From: Chelydra serpentina
Lineage: Eukaryota > Chordata > Testudines > Chelydridae
Reading direction: 5' to 3'
Length of the DNA: 64,000 bases
NCBI GenBank assembly: GCA_037349315.1
Contig: JBAIAC010000059.1
Coordinates: forward strand, 29,172,501 to 29,236,500
Numbering within the stretch: position 1 is the stretch's first letter; each line of letters begins with the position of its first letter. Of this stretch, positions 57,001 to 64,000 are shown piece after piece. The notes under the pieces were generated by a model. That model saw only the letters and a list, made by a program, of their open reading frames with translations, searched no databases and had not been told where the DNA came from. The position numbers and the translations under genes are program-made.

Positions 57001-60000
57001 GGAGCTGCCTGAGGTAAGCGCCGCCTGGAGCCTGCACCCCTGAGCCCCTCCTGCACCCCTACCCCCTGCCCCAGCCCGGAGCCTCCTCCCTCACTCTGAA
57101 TCCCTCAGCCCAGAGCCCCCTCCTGCATCCCAAACCCCTCATCCCCAGCCCAGAGCCTGCACCCTCAGCCAGAGCCCTCGCACCCCCTCCCCAACCCCTT
57201 GCCCCAGCCCAGAGTCCCCTCCTGCACCCCAAATCCTTCATACCCAGCCCCACACCAGAAGCCCCACCCCTAGCCGGAGCCCTCACACCCTGGCACCCCA
57301 ACGCCCTGCCCCAGACTGGTGAAAATGAGCAAATCAGTGAGGGTGGGGAGAGTGAATGACAGAAGGAGGACGGATGGGATGAGCAGGGGCAGGGCTTCGG
57401 AGAAGGGGTGGGGCCTCAAAGAATGGGAGAGGGATAGCTCAGTGGTTTGAGCATTGGCCTGCTAAACCCAGGGTTGTCAGTTCAATCCTTGCGGGGGGCC
57501 ATTTAGGGATCTGGGGCAAAAATTGGGGATTGGTCCTGCTTTGAGCAGCGGTTGGACTAGATGACCTCCTAAGGTCCCTTCCAACCCTCATATTCGATGA
57601 TTGAAGGGGTGGGGCAAGGGTGTTTGGTTCTGTGTTAGAAAGTTAGCAACCCTAATGAACACAACTTCCCATTGTTTCTGATAGGATTGAAGTCAGGGAC
57701 TTTCCTCGAGGAAGATGGCTGTGCTGTATGCTCTGTGTTTAGAAATCTGGACAAGAAACCATGAGGAAGTAGTCTATGCTGCGGGCTCCCACTCAGTCAG
57801 TCAGAGGGACTAGCAGCTATGGTTGCAGAGGAGCTACCGGCTTTGATACTAGGTGGTTTCTGGCCTCACTAGCAGCTCTGTGGCTTTGCAACCCTTGGAG
57901 CTGTGGCTGGCCCACAGAGCAGACACAGCACTTGACAGTCTATCCGCACCTTGGGAAAGTGGACAGAGTTATGCTGGAGGTAGGGGCAGCAGGCCTCCTC
58001 CTCGCATTTCCCCCACAACCACACACCACACTCAACCTACCGAATGCCGAGTGTTTGCTAGTGCTGCTGAGGTTTGGCTTCAGACTGAGGGGGATGAATG
58101 CACTGCCTGTAAAGTGTTTCCTTATCTCTTGAAGGCAGCCTGCCTCTATCATGAGGTGTGGGCATTAAAATATGATTAAGAGACAGGCCACATTCCCTTG
58201 CCTTTAAGGGTTTGTGTCTCTTCTGCCCCTGGCTTACACTAGGGGCACAAGTTACAGGGAGCTGTCAGGGATACACCACTGATCCCCCAGAGCAGTTTAT
58301 AGCAGCTAGGGTCCTCAGGGACCATATATCAACTGGGTGTTGGCAGAACACCCCTGCCCGCCCCTCCTTAACCCTATCCTGCCTCTGCACTGAGGGATGT
58401 GGGGCAGGAGGGATAGAAGTCAGCTCTGCTCGTTGTCTGCGTGCTGGGGATTCCCCCATGTCAGGGGTAGTCCCAGCAGGGGAAGATTCTGTTCCCGTTG
58501 CTCTGCCCAAGTGGTGTGATAGGGGTGCGCCGAATCTGCATGGCAGTATTTATGGAGATCATATTTAGAATCCATGGAAGCCACCCCTCCACTGCTTTTC
58601 TCAGTATCACATTTATCCAGTCATCAATCCATAACTACACATCGTTCCTATCTCTAGAGCCAGCATCCATCTAGCCACCCCTGTGTTTCAGCAATAATAA
58701 TTCCATGTATTCCACTTACAAGTGCTGCTCCCCAGAACGGGTACCAGGAAGCCATGCACAGGGAGACAGATTCTTTTGAGGAGAAGAACAAGATGCCCCC
58801 GAGGCCAAGATGTATTAAGGCGATGATGATCTGTATGGCCTGCAGGCAGAGAAGTCAGCACAGTCAGTAAGTTCTCCTAATGATAAGCACTTACCTACCT
58901 CCGAAGGTGCCCAAAGCATTACATGCTAATTAATGAGACAATAATTAGTTAAACCTCACAACTCCCTATGAAGTTGAAAGGAGCTACCAGCTGCCATCCA
59001 AAGACAATCACAAGGAGCTACCAGCTGCTCTTGGATCCAAACACAATCACAAACCTCATTACAGCTAATGGATGGGCCAAGCACATTCCTTCGAGCTCAA
59101 CAGAAGGTGCACTCAAGCCCGTTTATGTAGTAAAGACAGCAGAAAACAATGGAGGCTATTGCCCAAGGCAATAGGTGCATGGCAGGTCAGAACTAAACCA
59201 TGTGGGCTGTGGGATTTTCCTGGTTGCAAACACAAGGGCTAGGAGATTGCTTGCAGCTCTGTGTGTTGGAGGCAGAGAAAAGACAGGAGAAGCAGTTGCA
59301 AGTGTGACCCTGAGAGGAACCAGAGACAGAGCTGTTTGGGCACAGAGCTTACTGGAGAGGCAGACATTGGGGATTTCTGAGCCAGGAAGCTGCCTGCTAC
59401 TGCTTGGTTCTACTGTGTTCAAGAAAATAGGACTTTGTGGACATTCTTTGTAAATAAACAAGATCACACCAAAGAATATACCCAGGTTAGCATCAATTTC
59501 TCACCCTCATGGAAACAACTCCACAACGCCCTGAATATTGGCTAACTGCTCATGCCAAAGGCTAACAGTATTGATATTAAAGTGTGAGTATTATATTATT
59601 AAGAGAGGGGGAAACTGAGGCACTACAGCAGTTAAGTGCTTGCCCAGGACCAAACTGATGCAGAAATCGAGCATTATTCCCACGCTTCCAGGGGGATTAG
59701 AAGCATTGCAGAATGAGTTGTCCAAGAGGTGTTTGGAAACCTCACCATAAAAAACCCACCACCTTATACAATGTTCTTAACTAATTTGAATTGTCTCTTC
59801 CCCAGGCAAGGTGTGGGTGCATAGCATTAGCGCCTTCATTGGTGAAGATCAACCCCAATTTCCACCCTCCTAGAGGCCATATCATTCCCCCCTCTTTTAG
59901 CCCATGGGGTGGTAGTTCACATGAGGTTTGGCAGCCCCTTAGGGGAACAGCAGACATTCCTCCATAGTGAAATGGGTGCCCCATCTCCCATGCATGCAGG

Positions 60001-60127
60001 TTTGAGAAGGTGGCAGATTTACCCCTAGCGCCTCATTCTTTCTTGGGAATTTCTTCTGAGTGTCATCAGGGCTGTATGGGGGGATGAGCAGGGTCACATT
60101 GTTGGCCGCAGTCCCGGGAAAGGCCAT
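50936..60127 (-). CDS. MS4A1: CD20-like B-cell tetraspanning protein, six coding exons, about 226 aa
   Basis: Exons 60127-60023, 58839-58720, 55285-55223, 51953-51732, 51222-51148 and 51031-50936, all phase 0 with GT/AG sites, give a complete frame from ATG to TAG. TM1 is at 36-55 (AIQIIIALIHLGLGGILFF) and TM2 at 67-88, starting in WYPFWG and including FIISGSL. TM3 is at 102-121. A long extracellular loop has Cys152 and Cys162, followed by TM4 at 167-186 (TGILALMLIFSVIQNIV) and a 40-residue acidic/Pro tail. CD20 also has WYP.WG, two loop cysteines and a TM4 of GIL..MLIF...Q type instead of LEFC; it sits in the B-cell plasma membrane and supports BCR-linked calcium flux. The tail is shorter than human CD20 (297 aa in all). 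It lies upstream of another MS4A gene, as in mammals. Orthology is inferred, not proved. Confidence 0.8.
51148..51222 (-). CDS. MS4A1: MS4A1-like gene, coding exon 5 (TM4)
   Basis: Twenty-five codons, GILALMLIFSVIQNIVSKDA to SSDS, between a TGTGGCATAG acceptor and GTGAGG. Confidence 0.85.
51283..51393. repeat. Palindromic MITE (GGGCCAGATTCT family) in an MS4A1 intron
   Basis: GGGCCAAAATCTGGTGTCAG, TACACCAGTGTAAATCCAGA facing GAGTTACACC and GAGCAGAATTTAGCCCC. Confidence 0.55.
51732..51953 (-). CDS. MS4A1: MS4A1-like gene, coding exon 4 (TM3 and long loop)
   Basis: Seventy-four codons from EAGSNMLNAISFLASL to INSYKT, between CTCTTTCAG and GTAAGT. The loop has two cysteines spaced ten residues apart (LRCEESPIPWDYCQ). 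Confidence 0.9.
52510..52800. repeat. AT-rich degenerate MITE-like repeat in an MS4A1 intron
   Basis: Begins TTAGAGTTGTGCAAATC, followed by AAAATTTCAG and ACATTTTTT variants of the 49507 family. Confidence 0.45.
52874..53442 (-). mobile_element. Putative solo LTR in an MS4A1 intron, same orientation as the gene
   Basis: On the minus strand it begins TGTGATGGGG and ends TTTCACA (TG...CA with a 5-bp inverted repeat). It has a TATA box (CTATATAAAAAGG on the minus strand, 53260-53273). Related fragments lie at 33436 and 17325. No target duplication was found, so the boundaries are provisional. Confidence 0.5.
53745..54105 (+). mobile_element. CR1-type LINE 3' part (another subfamily) in an MS4A1 intron
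   Basis: Encodes [20 protein letters not shown] and [20 protein letters not shown], then GTGCCTGGACTCGATTACTC, AGGAGGTCCCTTCCAGTCC and CTATGTTC. Confidence 0.75.
54165..54250 (+). repeat. tRNA-like SINE fragment
   Basis: GTGGCCTAGTGATTAGAATT resembles a tRNA A-box region of MIR type. Weak. Confidence 0.3.
54828..55005 (-). mobile_element. CR1 LINE (subfamily A), 3' tail, in an MS4A1 intron
   Basis: TATAGAATCATAGAAGATTA, CATCTAGTCCAACCCCCTGC and CCAGGGCTTTGTCAAGCTGG; ends in the last codons of ORF2 (CACCTCCCTAGGTCACCCAT). Confidence 0.9.
55223..55285 (-). CDS. MS4A1: MS4A1-like gene, coding exon 3 (FIISG signature)
   Basis: Twenty-one codons, FIISGSLSAAAATATNISEG and Leu, between TCTTTACAG and GTGAGC. 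NIS is a potential N-glycosylation sequon, but by topology it should be cytosolic. Confidence 0.9.
55749..55773. repeat. (CT)n microsatellite
   Basis: CTCTCTCTCTCTCTCT tract with a CCC interruption, in an MS4A1 intron. Confidence 0.85.
55995..56090 (+). repeat. tRNA-like SINE fragment
   Basis: TTCCCGGTTCAAATCCC is a good B-box and TAGTTCTTTAGCATAAGCAG a weak A-box. No cloverleaf. Confidence 0.35.
57010..57300. repeat. C-rich degenerate minisatellite
   Basis: Variants of CCCAGCCCAGAGCCCCCTCC and TGCACCCCAAACCCC recur about every 35-40 bases. Confidence 0.6.
57425..57602 (+). mobile_element. tRNA-derived SINE with CR1-like tail, nested in hAT
   Basis: Full copy: GGGATAGCTCAGTGGTTTGA head, GTTGTCAGTTCAATCC B-box, CR1-like tail to TATTCGATGATTGA. 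Younger than the hAT that holds it. Confidence 0.9.
58720..58839 (-). CDS. MS4A1: MS4A1-like gene, coding exon 2 (TM1, start of TM2)
   Basis: Forty codons between CTGCCTGCAG and GTAAGT; it contains WYPFWG. Confidence 0.9.
59600..59690 (-). mobile_element. MIR fragment in an MS4A1 intron
   Basis: GGGGGAAACTGAGGCACTAC and TTAAGTGCTTGCCCAGGACC are the complement of the MIR core. Confidence 0.55.
60023..60127 (-). CDS. MS4A1: MS4A1-like gene, coding exon 1
   Basis: Thirty-five codons from MAFPGTAANNVTLLIP to KNEALG, ending at a GTAAAT donor. A TTTCCTCAG acceptor lies 16 bases before the ATG, so at least one non-coding exon is expected upstream. Confidence 0.8.
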
Positions 60128-60165
60128 CGCATATCAACGGCTGCTGAGGAAAGACAAAGCAGAGA
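60110..60165 (-). promoter_or_regulatory. Splice acceptor directly upstream of the MS4A1 start codon
   Basis: The minus strand reads TGCTTTGTCTTTCCTCAG (polypyrimidine tract plus AG) with the exon beginning 16 bases before ATG 60127. This implies a separate 5' non-coding exon somewhere above 60.2 kb. Confidence 0.6.
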
Positions 60166-60481
60166 CACAGCTTATCTAGGGAGAGAGATCAAGAGAGGTT
60201 AATTTATGAGCAACCAGATCACTATTGGAATCATTGTTACATCATGTTCACTTGGCGTAGGCTGTTCATCTCCAGGGACATGGATCCCATGTCCCAATCC
60301 TCTTGCAAGCTGGGGCACAGGGAGCATTCTGTAGCACACAGGAAGGCCATGTCTCCATATCTTCCCCATGCCCCACCTTTCTGCGGGGGAACCACAGAGT
60401 TACCACTGTGTAAGGCCCCCTTTATAGCTGCCGGTTTGGTTTAAGGGCTGTTTTTCAGTTTACACTAAATGGGAAATCCAT

Positions 60482-60625
60482 CTAGGGGCAGATTCTGATC
60501 TCGACTGCACCAGTGTAAATCCAGAGTCACTTTCTTAAGGCTGGTTTGTTGGTGTAGCCAATGGCCCCCTCCCCCACTGGATTTCAGCTGGTGTAACGGA
60601 GAGCAGAACCTGGCCCTGACAGTCA
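60482..60625. repeat. Palindromic MITE (GGGCCAGATTCT family)
   Basis: GGGGCAGATTCTGATCTCGA, CACCAGTGTAAATCCAGAGT facing GCTGGTGTAACGG and GAGCAGAACCTGGCCC. Confidence 0.55.
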
Positions 60626-60629
60626 GTGG

Positions 60630-61430
60630 CTACCCAAGGAGCACGTTTGTACTGAATGACTGCGAGATGGCTGGGTGAATGGAGAAGAGATCCCTTTGAG
60701 CCAGTTGGCTTTATATGCCTGTAGCTGTTTTTCTTCTTGCTCTGTCTTTTAGGTTAAGACTTTTCAAAACTGATCTTCAATTTTCCTTGGAGGGCCTACA
60801 CATCAAGAGCCAGAGCCTCAGCTGAAGTCACTGACATCAGAAGAGGATCTGACGCCTAGCACCCAGTCAAGAGTGGATATAGACAGGAGTGTATGTGAAG
60901 TAGGTATGTGTCTAAGGATGTTTTTAGTACCTCATCCACTGGTGGGCTGTTCCATTGCCTCAGTTTCCCCACTCTTCCGTCAAACCACCACACCTGGTGC
61001 ATTTGAATTACACTCCCCTTCTCGGTCACAACATAAAATAATAGCTTAACTCGAAACCAAGCTCACCAGTCCATTGCATCAATCCTTGGCGTCTAATTCC
61101 CTCTTAGGAGTTTTGCTCCTGCCCCATACACAGATAGCTCCAGCCAGGCATTTCCTTCTGAGTGGCCTAGATAATCTCTTCCCTGCTCCCCTATGATCCC
61201 CCTGCAGGTCTCTCTCACTTCCCAGGCCCCGAAAGCAAGAGAGTCTCCCTTCCACTCCTTTGAATCTCTTCCTCAACCTGGCCTGTATATCCCAATAGGA
61301 TTGCGTCTGAATCACAGGCTACCATCATGTGACCCCAGGACTTGTTCCCTTCACCTGGGGAAATGGGCTAAGCCTGGCCCAGGTGCAGCGGAGCCCCGGC
61401 ACCCTTAAAGGGACAGCTGCCCCTGTGACT
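60630..61430. other. Unassigned sequence upstream of MS4A1
   Basis: A 5' non-coding exon of MS4A1 could lie here or beyond, but none can be pointed out from sequence alone. Confidence 0.3.
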
Positions 61431-61438
61431 AGGACTAA

Positions 61439-61523
61439 GGCCCAAATCCACAAAGGTATTTAGGCTCCTAACTTCCACCCTCGATGGAAGTTAGGAGTCT
61501 AAATACTTTTGTGGATCTGGGCC
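61439..61523. mobile_element. 85-bp near-perfect hairpin MITE with TAA target duplication
   Basis: GGCCCAAATCCACAAAGGTA, TTTAGGCTCCTAACTTCCA pairs with TGGAAGTTAGGAGTCTAAAT, ACTTTTGTGGATCTGGGCC around a 7-base centre. TAA flanks both ends (61436-61438 and 61524-61526), as Harbinger-type elements leave. Confidence 0.8.
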
Positions 61524-61756
61524 TAACTCCCCACAGCGCTACCCTTTGAGTTTACATTCACATCCCTGCAAACTGAGTGTAAAACAGTGCCATTCTGCTG
61601 TGCACACTCATTTCGCAGTGGTGTAAATGACAACACAAGGTGCCAGGCAATGATGAATTAGACCTGAAGGCACTGAAGTTTGGGAGATGTCAACCAGAGT
61701 AGCTCCAGGGAAGTCAGTGGTCCTCTGCCAATTTACACCAGCCTTGGGCTCACTTC

Positions 61757-62765
61757 TCATAGAATCATAGAAGATTAGGGTTGGAAGAGATCTCAGGAGG
61801 TCATCTAGTCCAACCCCCTGCTCAAAGCAGGACCAACCCCAACTAGATCATCCCAGCCAGGGCTTTGTCAAGCCAGGCCTTAGAAACCTCTAAGGAAGGA
61901 GATTCCACCACCTCCCTAGGTAATGCATTCCAGTGCTTCACCACCCTACTAGTGAAATAGTGTTTCCTATTATCCAACCTAGACCTCCCACACTGCAACT
62001 TGAGACCACTGCTCCTTGTTCTGTCATCTTCTACCACTGAGAACAGCTGAGCTCCATCCTCTTTGGAACCCCCTTTCAGGGAGTTGAAGGCTGCTATCAA
62101 ATCCCCCCTCACTCTTCTCTTCTGCAGACTAAATAAGCCCAGTTCCCTCAGCCTCTCCTCATAAGGCATGTGCCCCAGCCATAGGCGCCAACTTTAGTCG
62201 GCGCCGGTGGGTGCTCGCGCCCCTGGCCCCGCCCCAACTCCACTCCCAGCCCCGCCCCTTCCCCAAATCCCCGCCCCCGCCTCCTCCCCTGGGGAAAAAT
62301 TGGTGAAAAGCAGCAGCTTTTTTTAGCCCAGTCGCCCGCCTCTCAGCTGTTTGGCGGGGGGGCCGCGGGGGAAAGGGCAGGGGGGTCAGCGCCTCAGGGG
62401 AGGGGTACGGGGAGGGTGCCCTCCCCGTACCCCTCGCCCGAGGCGCCGCCCTGCTGCGCTTTCCCCTGTGGCCCCTCCGCCCCGCCGAACAGCTGAGAGG
62501 CGGGCGGCTGGCTAAAAAAAGCTGTGGCTTTTCGGCAGGAGGCGCCTCCGGCGGGAACCCTCGGAAGGTGAGTTGGGTGCGGGGGGGGGGTGGGGGGCGG
62601 CGGGGAGCTGCCGGTGGGTGCTCAGCACCCACCAATTTTTTCCCATGTTTGCTCCAGCCCCGGAGCACCCACGGAGTCCACGCCTATGGCCCCAGCCCCC
62701 TAATCATTTCCGTTGCCCTTTGCTAGACTCTCTCCAGTTTGTCCACTTTCCAATTTCTTTCTTTC
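61757..62765 (-). mobile_element. CR1 LINE (subfamily A), 3' part, split by a hAT element
   Basis: The minus strand from 62169 to 61843 encodes [33 protein letters not shown] and [20 protein letters not shown]. The tail is at 61757-61800. Upstream LINE sequence continues at 62697-62765 beyond the insertion. Confidence 0.88.
62180..62688. mobile_element. hAT-type foldback element, 509 bp, in CR1
   Basis: Ends CATAGGCGCCAACTTT and GGAGTCCACGCCTATG are inverted; perfect GCCCCAGC flanks at 62172-62179 and 62689-62696. The GC-rich interior (about 62325-62515) is a large imperfect palindrome centred on ACGGGGAGGGTGCCCTCCCCGT. It interrupts minus-strand CR1 ORF2. Confidence 0.9.
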
Positions 62766-64000
62766 CCAATTTTTCTCATTTACATGGGAACAAACCAGAA
62801 ATAACCCAGCTGAAGTCAGTGTAAAGTGAGTGCAAGAGAGGAGAATCAGGTTCTTGGTTTTTATCTGCCAGCACAAGATCCTCTTTCCTCTGTGTCTGTA
62901 GAGCTCATTGCTAGTCTGCAACTGGACCTCGTTCATTTCACAAATGCTTTCTCACTTCTTTCACAAGCCCCTTTTGATATCTTTGCTCCATCTGGAGCTT
63001 GCTGCTTTTGACCACATCATCACCGCAGCGCGCTGAGAGTAGAGATGTTTTCCTTCCTGAGCAGTGTTCAACACAAGCAGAGAGGAAGTAGCCAATGGTA
63101 TTTCTTTGTACTTATCAGCCTTAGTAGAATATACTGTTCTCTCCGGTCAGGAGAGGCCATCAAGTATTTTAAAAAGCGGAGATTACAGAATAAAGGGGGT
63201 TGGGACCAAAATCACTCTTTTCCTGCCATCAGTTTTGTGCATCTCCCCTGTTCCACTAAACGGAGCTAGCTCATGTGGGCGAGGGGCATAGGTAGCAGTC
63301 ATCTGATTTGTGGTGTCTTCTGTTGATTGAGTTCCCATGGGGAAGCATACACCATAGGGGTCCCTCTGTTTCCCAGAGCAACTTCAGTATCCGCGGTGCC
63401 CAAAAGAGCCAGGCAGGGCATAGACAATAAGATCTTCTGCCGCACAGCAAGGGGAGGGGGAAATTCATCAGGATCCACAGAAGAAAAAGAGTCGGGGGAG
63501 CGAGTTTATACAGCAAACAGAAAATCAATCCTGCCGCTGTTCCACACCTCCCATTTCCCCAGAGCTTCAGAGCCTGCCCCTATTACAAACCCCCACATTC
63601 ACCTCTGCCTCTCTCCCCACTCATGCTTTGGAAAGGGAAGCAGCCACAGCTTGGAAAGGGAAGCATCTCCATTTTCAGGGCATGCATTGTTCGGGGGCAG
63701 AGAGCTTTGCTCCCTGGATAAGCGCACATGGTGCAAAGAGGTGTAACGTGGTCAGCCGGGCCCAACTCCACAGAGTGTAACTTGCCAATGTAACAAGCAT
63801 GTTCATGGCTCCATCCTTCTGCTGAAATCAGCTGGACTTTTACCATTGAGTGCAAACCCTCCGTGCTCAAGAAAGCATGAGAGTTTGTTCTTGGTACAAT
63901 GGTAACTCCTCTCCAATCACCAAGTGGCATAAGGCAATATCTACCTAAGGTCTTTAGCTTCCCAACACCCCTGTGAGGCTTAATCTGACCCCAAATGTGC
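62766..64000. other. Unassigned sequence at the right edge
   Basis: No coding exon, RNA or repeat recognised. It is upstream of the MS4A1-like gene and could hold its promoter and first non-coding exon. Confidence 0.3.

Larger units (their letters stand above)
56622..57654. mobile_element. hAT-type element, 1033 bp, 8-bp target duplication, with a nested SINE
   Basis: Ends TAGGGTTGCTA and TTAGCAACCCTA are inverted; ATGAACAC flanks both sides (56614-56621 and 57655-57662). The interior contains a C-rich minisatellite (57010-57300) and a full SINE (57425-57602). It lies in the MS4A1 intron between coding exons 2 and 3. No transposase. Confidence 0.88.

Noticed and set aside
62159..62668. 169-codon Pro/Arg-rich ORF
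   Set aside because: It is a translation of the GC-rich foldback hAT element.
1..64000. CRISPR arrays, operons or prokaryotic regulatory sites
   Set aside because: Intron-containing genes, CR1, SINE and MIR repeats show this is vertebrate DNA; no spaced direct-repeat array was seen.

Overview
The window is vertebrate nuclear DNA, and the repeat content points to a turtle (Testudines) or a close sauropsid. It holds CR1 LINEs whose 3' ends are ATTCTATG-type repeats, a tRNA-derived SINE carrying the same CR1 tail, Harbinger elements with TAA target sites, hAT elements with perfect 8-bp target duplications, MIR/CORE-SINE and Penelope-like fragments, and a few LTRs. Species identification is inference; nothing here is prokaryotic.

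Two host genes can be assembled from exons, both on the minus strand and both of the four-transmembrane MS4A family. The first (60127 to 50936) has six coding exons, all phase 0, and encodes about 226 residues. Its TM4 and the two-cysteine extracellular loop look most like CD20 (MS4A1). The second (27034 to 20453) also has six coding exons with phase-0 joins and about 215 residues. It carries the usual MS4A LEFC motif in TM4 and starts in a CpG-rich block. The order (MS4A1, then another MS4A gene downstream on the same strand) agrees with the mammalian MS4A cluster, where MS4A1 is followed by MS4A12/8/15-type genes. The roughly 24 kb between them (27.1-50.9 kb) holds only repeats and unrecognised sequence.

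The rest is mobile DNA. Region 0-3.5 kb: partial SINE, Harbinger end, LTR-like sequence, an 832-bp hAT element, degenerate tRNA-like units. Region 3.5-8.2 kb: decayed Harbinger copy with a SINE in its transposase, then a MITE split by a solo LTR. Region 9.08-13.98 kb: a nearly intact Harbinger with an open 417-aa transposase, a convergent two-exon Myb/SANT gene broken by one stop codon, and a third small ORF nested in that gene's intron, which is also found in the decayed copy. Region 14.5-17.3 kb: CR1 interrupted by a SINE and a 146-bp MITE. Regions 29.0-32.9 and 38.0-41.3 kb: two longer CR1 elements, the latter with an uninterrupted 845-codon ORF2 segment. Region 44.2-46.1 kb: three hAT elements with perfect 8-bp duplications within 1.9 kb. 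More hAT copies lie at 56.6-57.7 and 62.2-62.7 kb.

The most unusual signal is the third conserved ORF of the Harbinger elements (12609-12899, relative at about 4420-4576 on the minus strand), a candidate extra gene of this transposon family. I saw no tRNA, rRNA or CRISPR, and no host gene other than the two MS4A genes.
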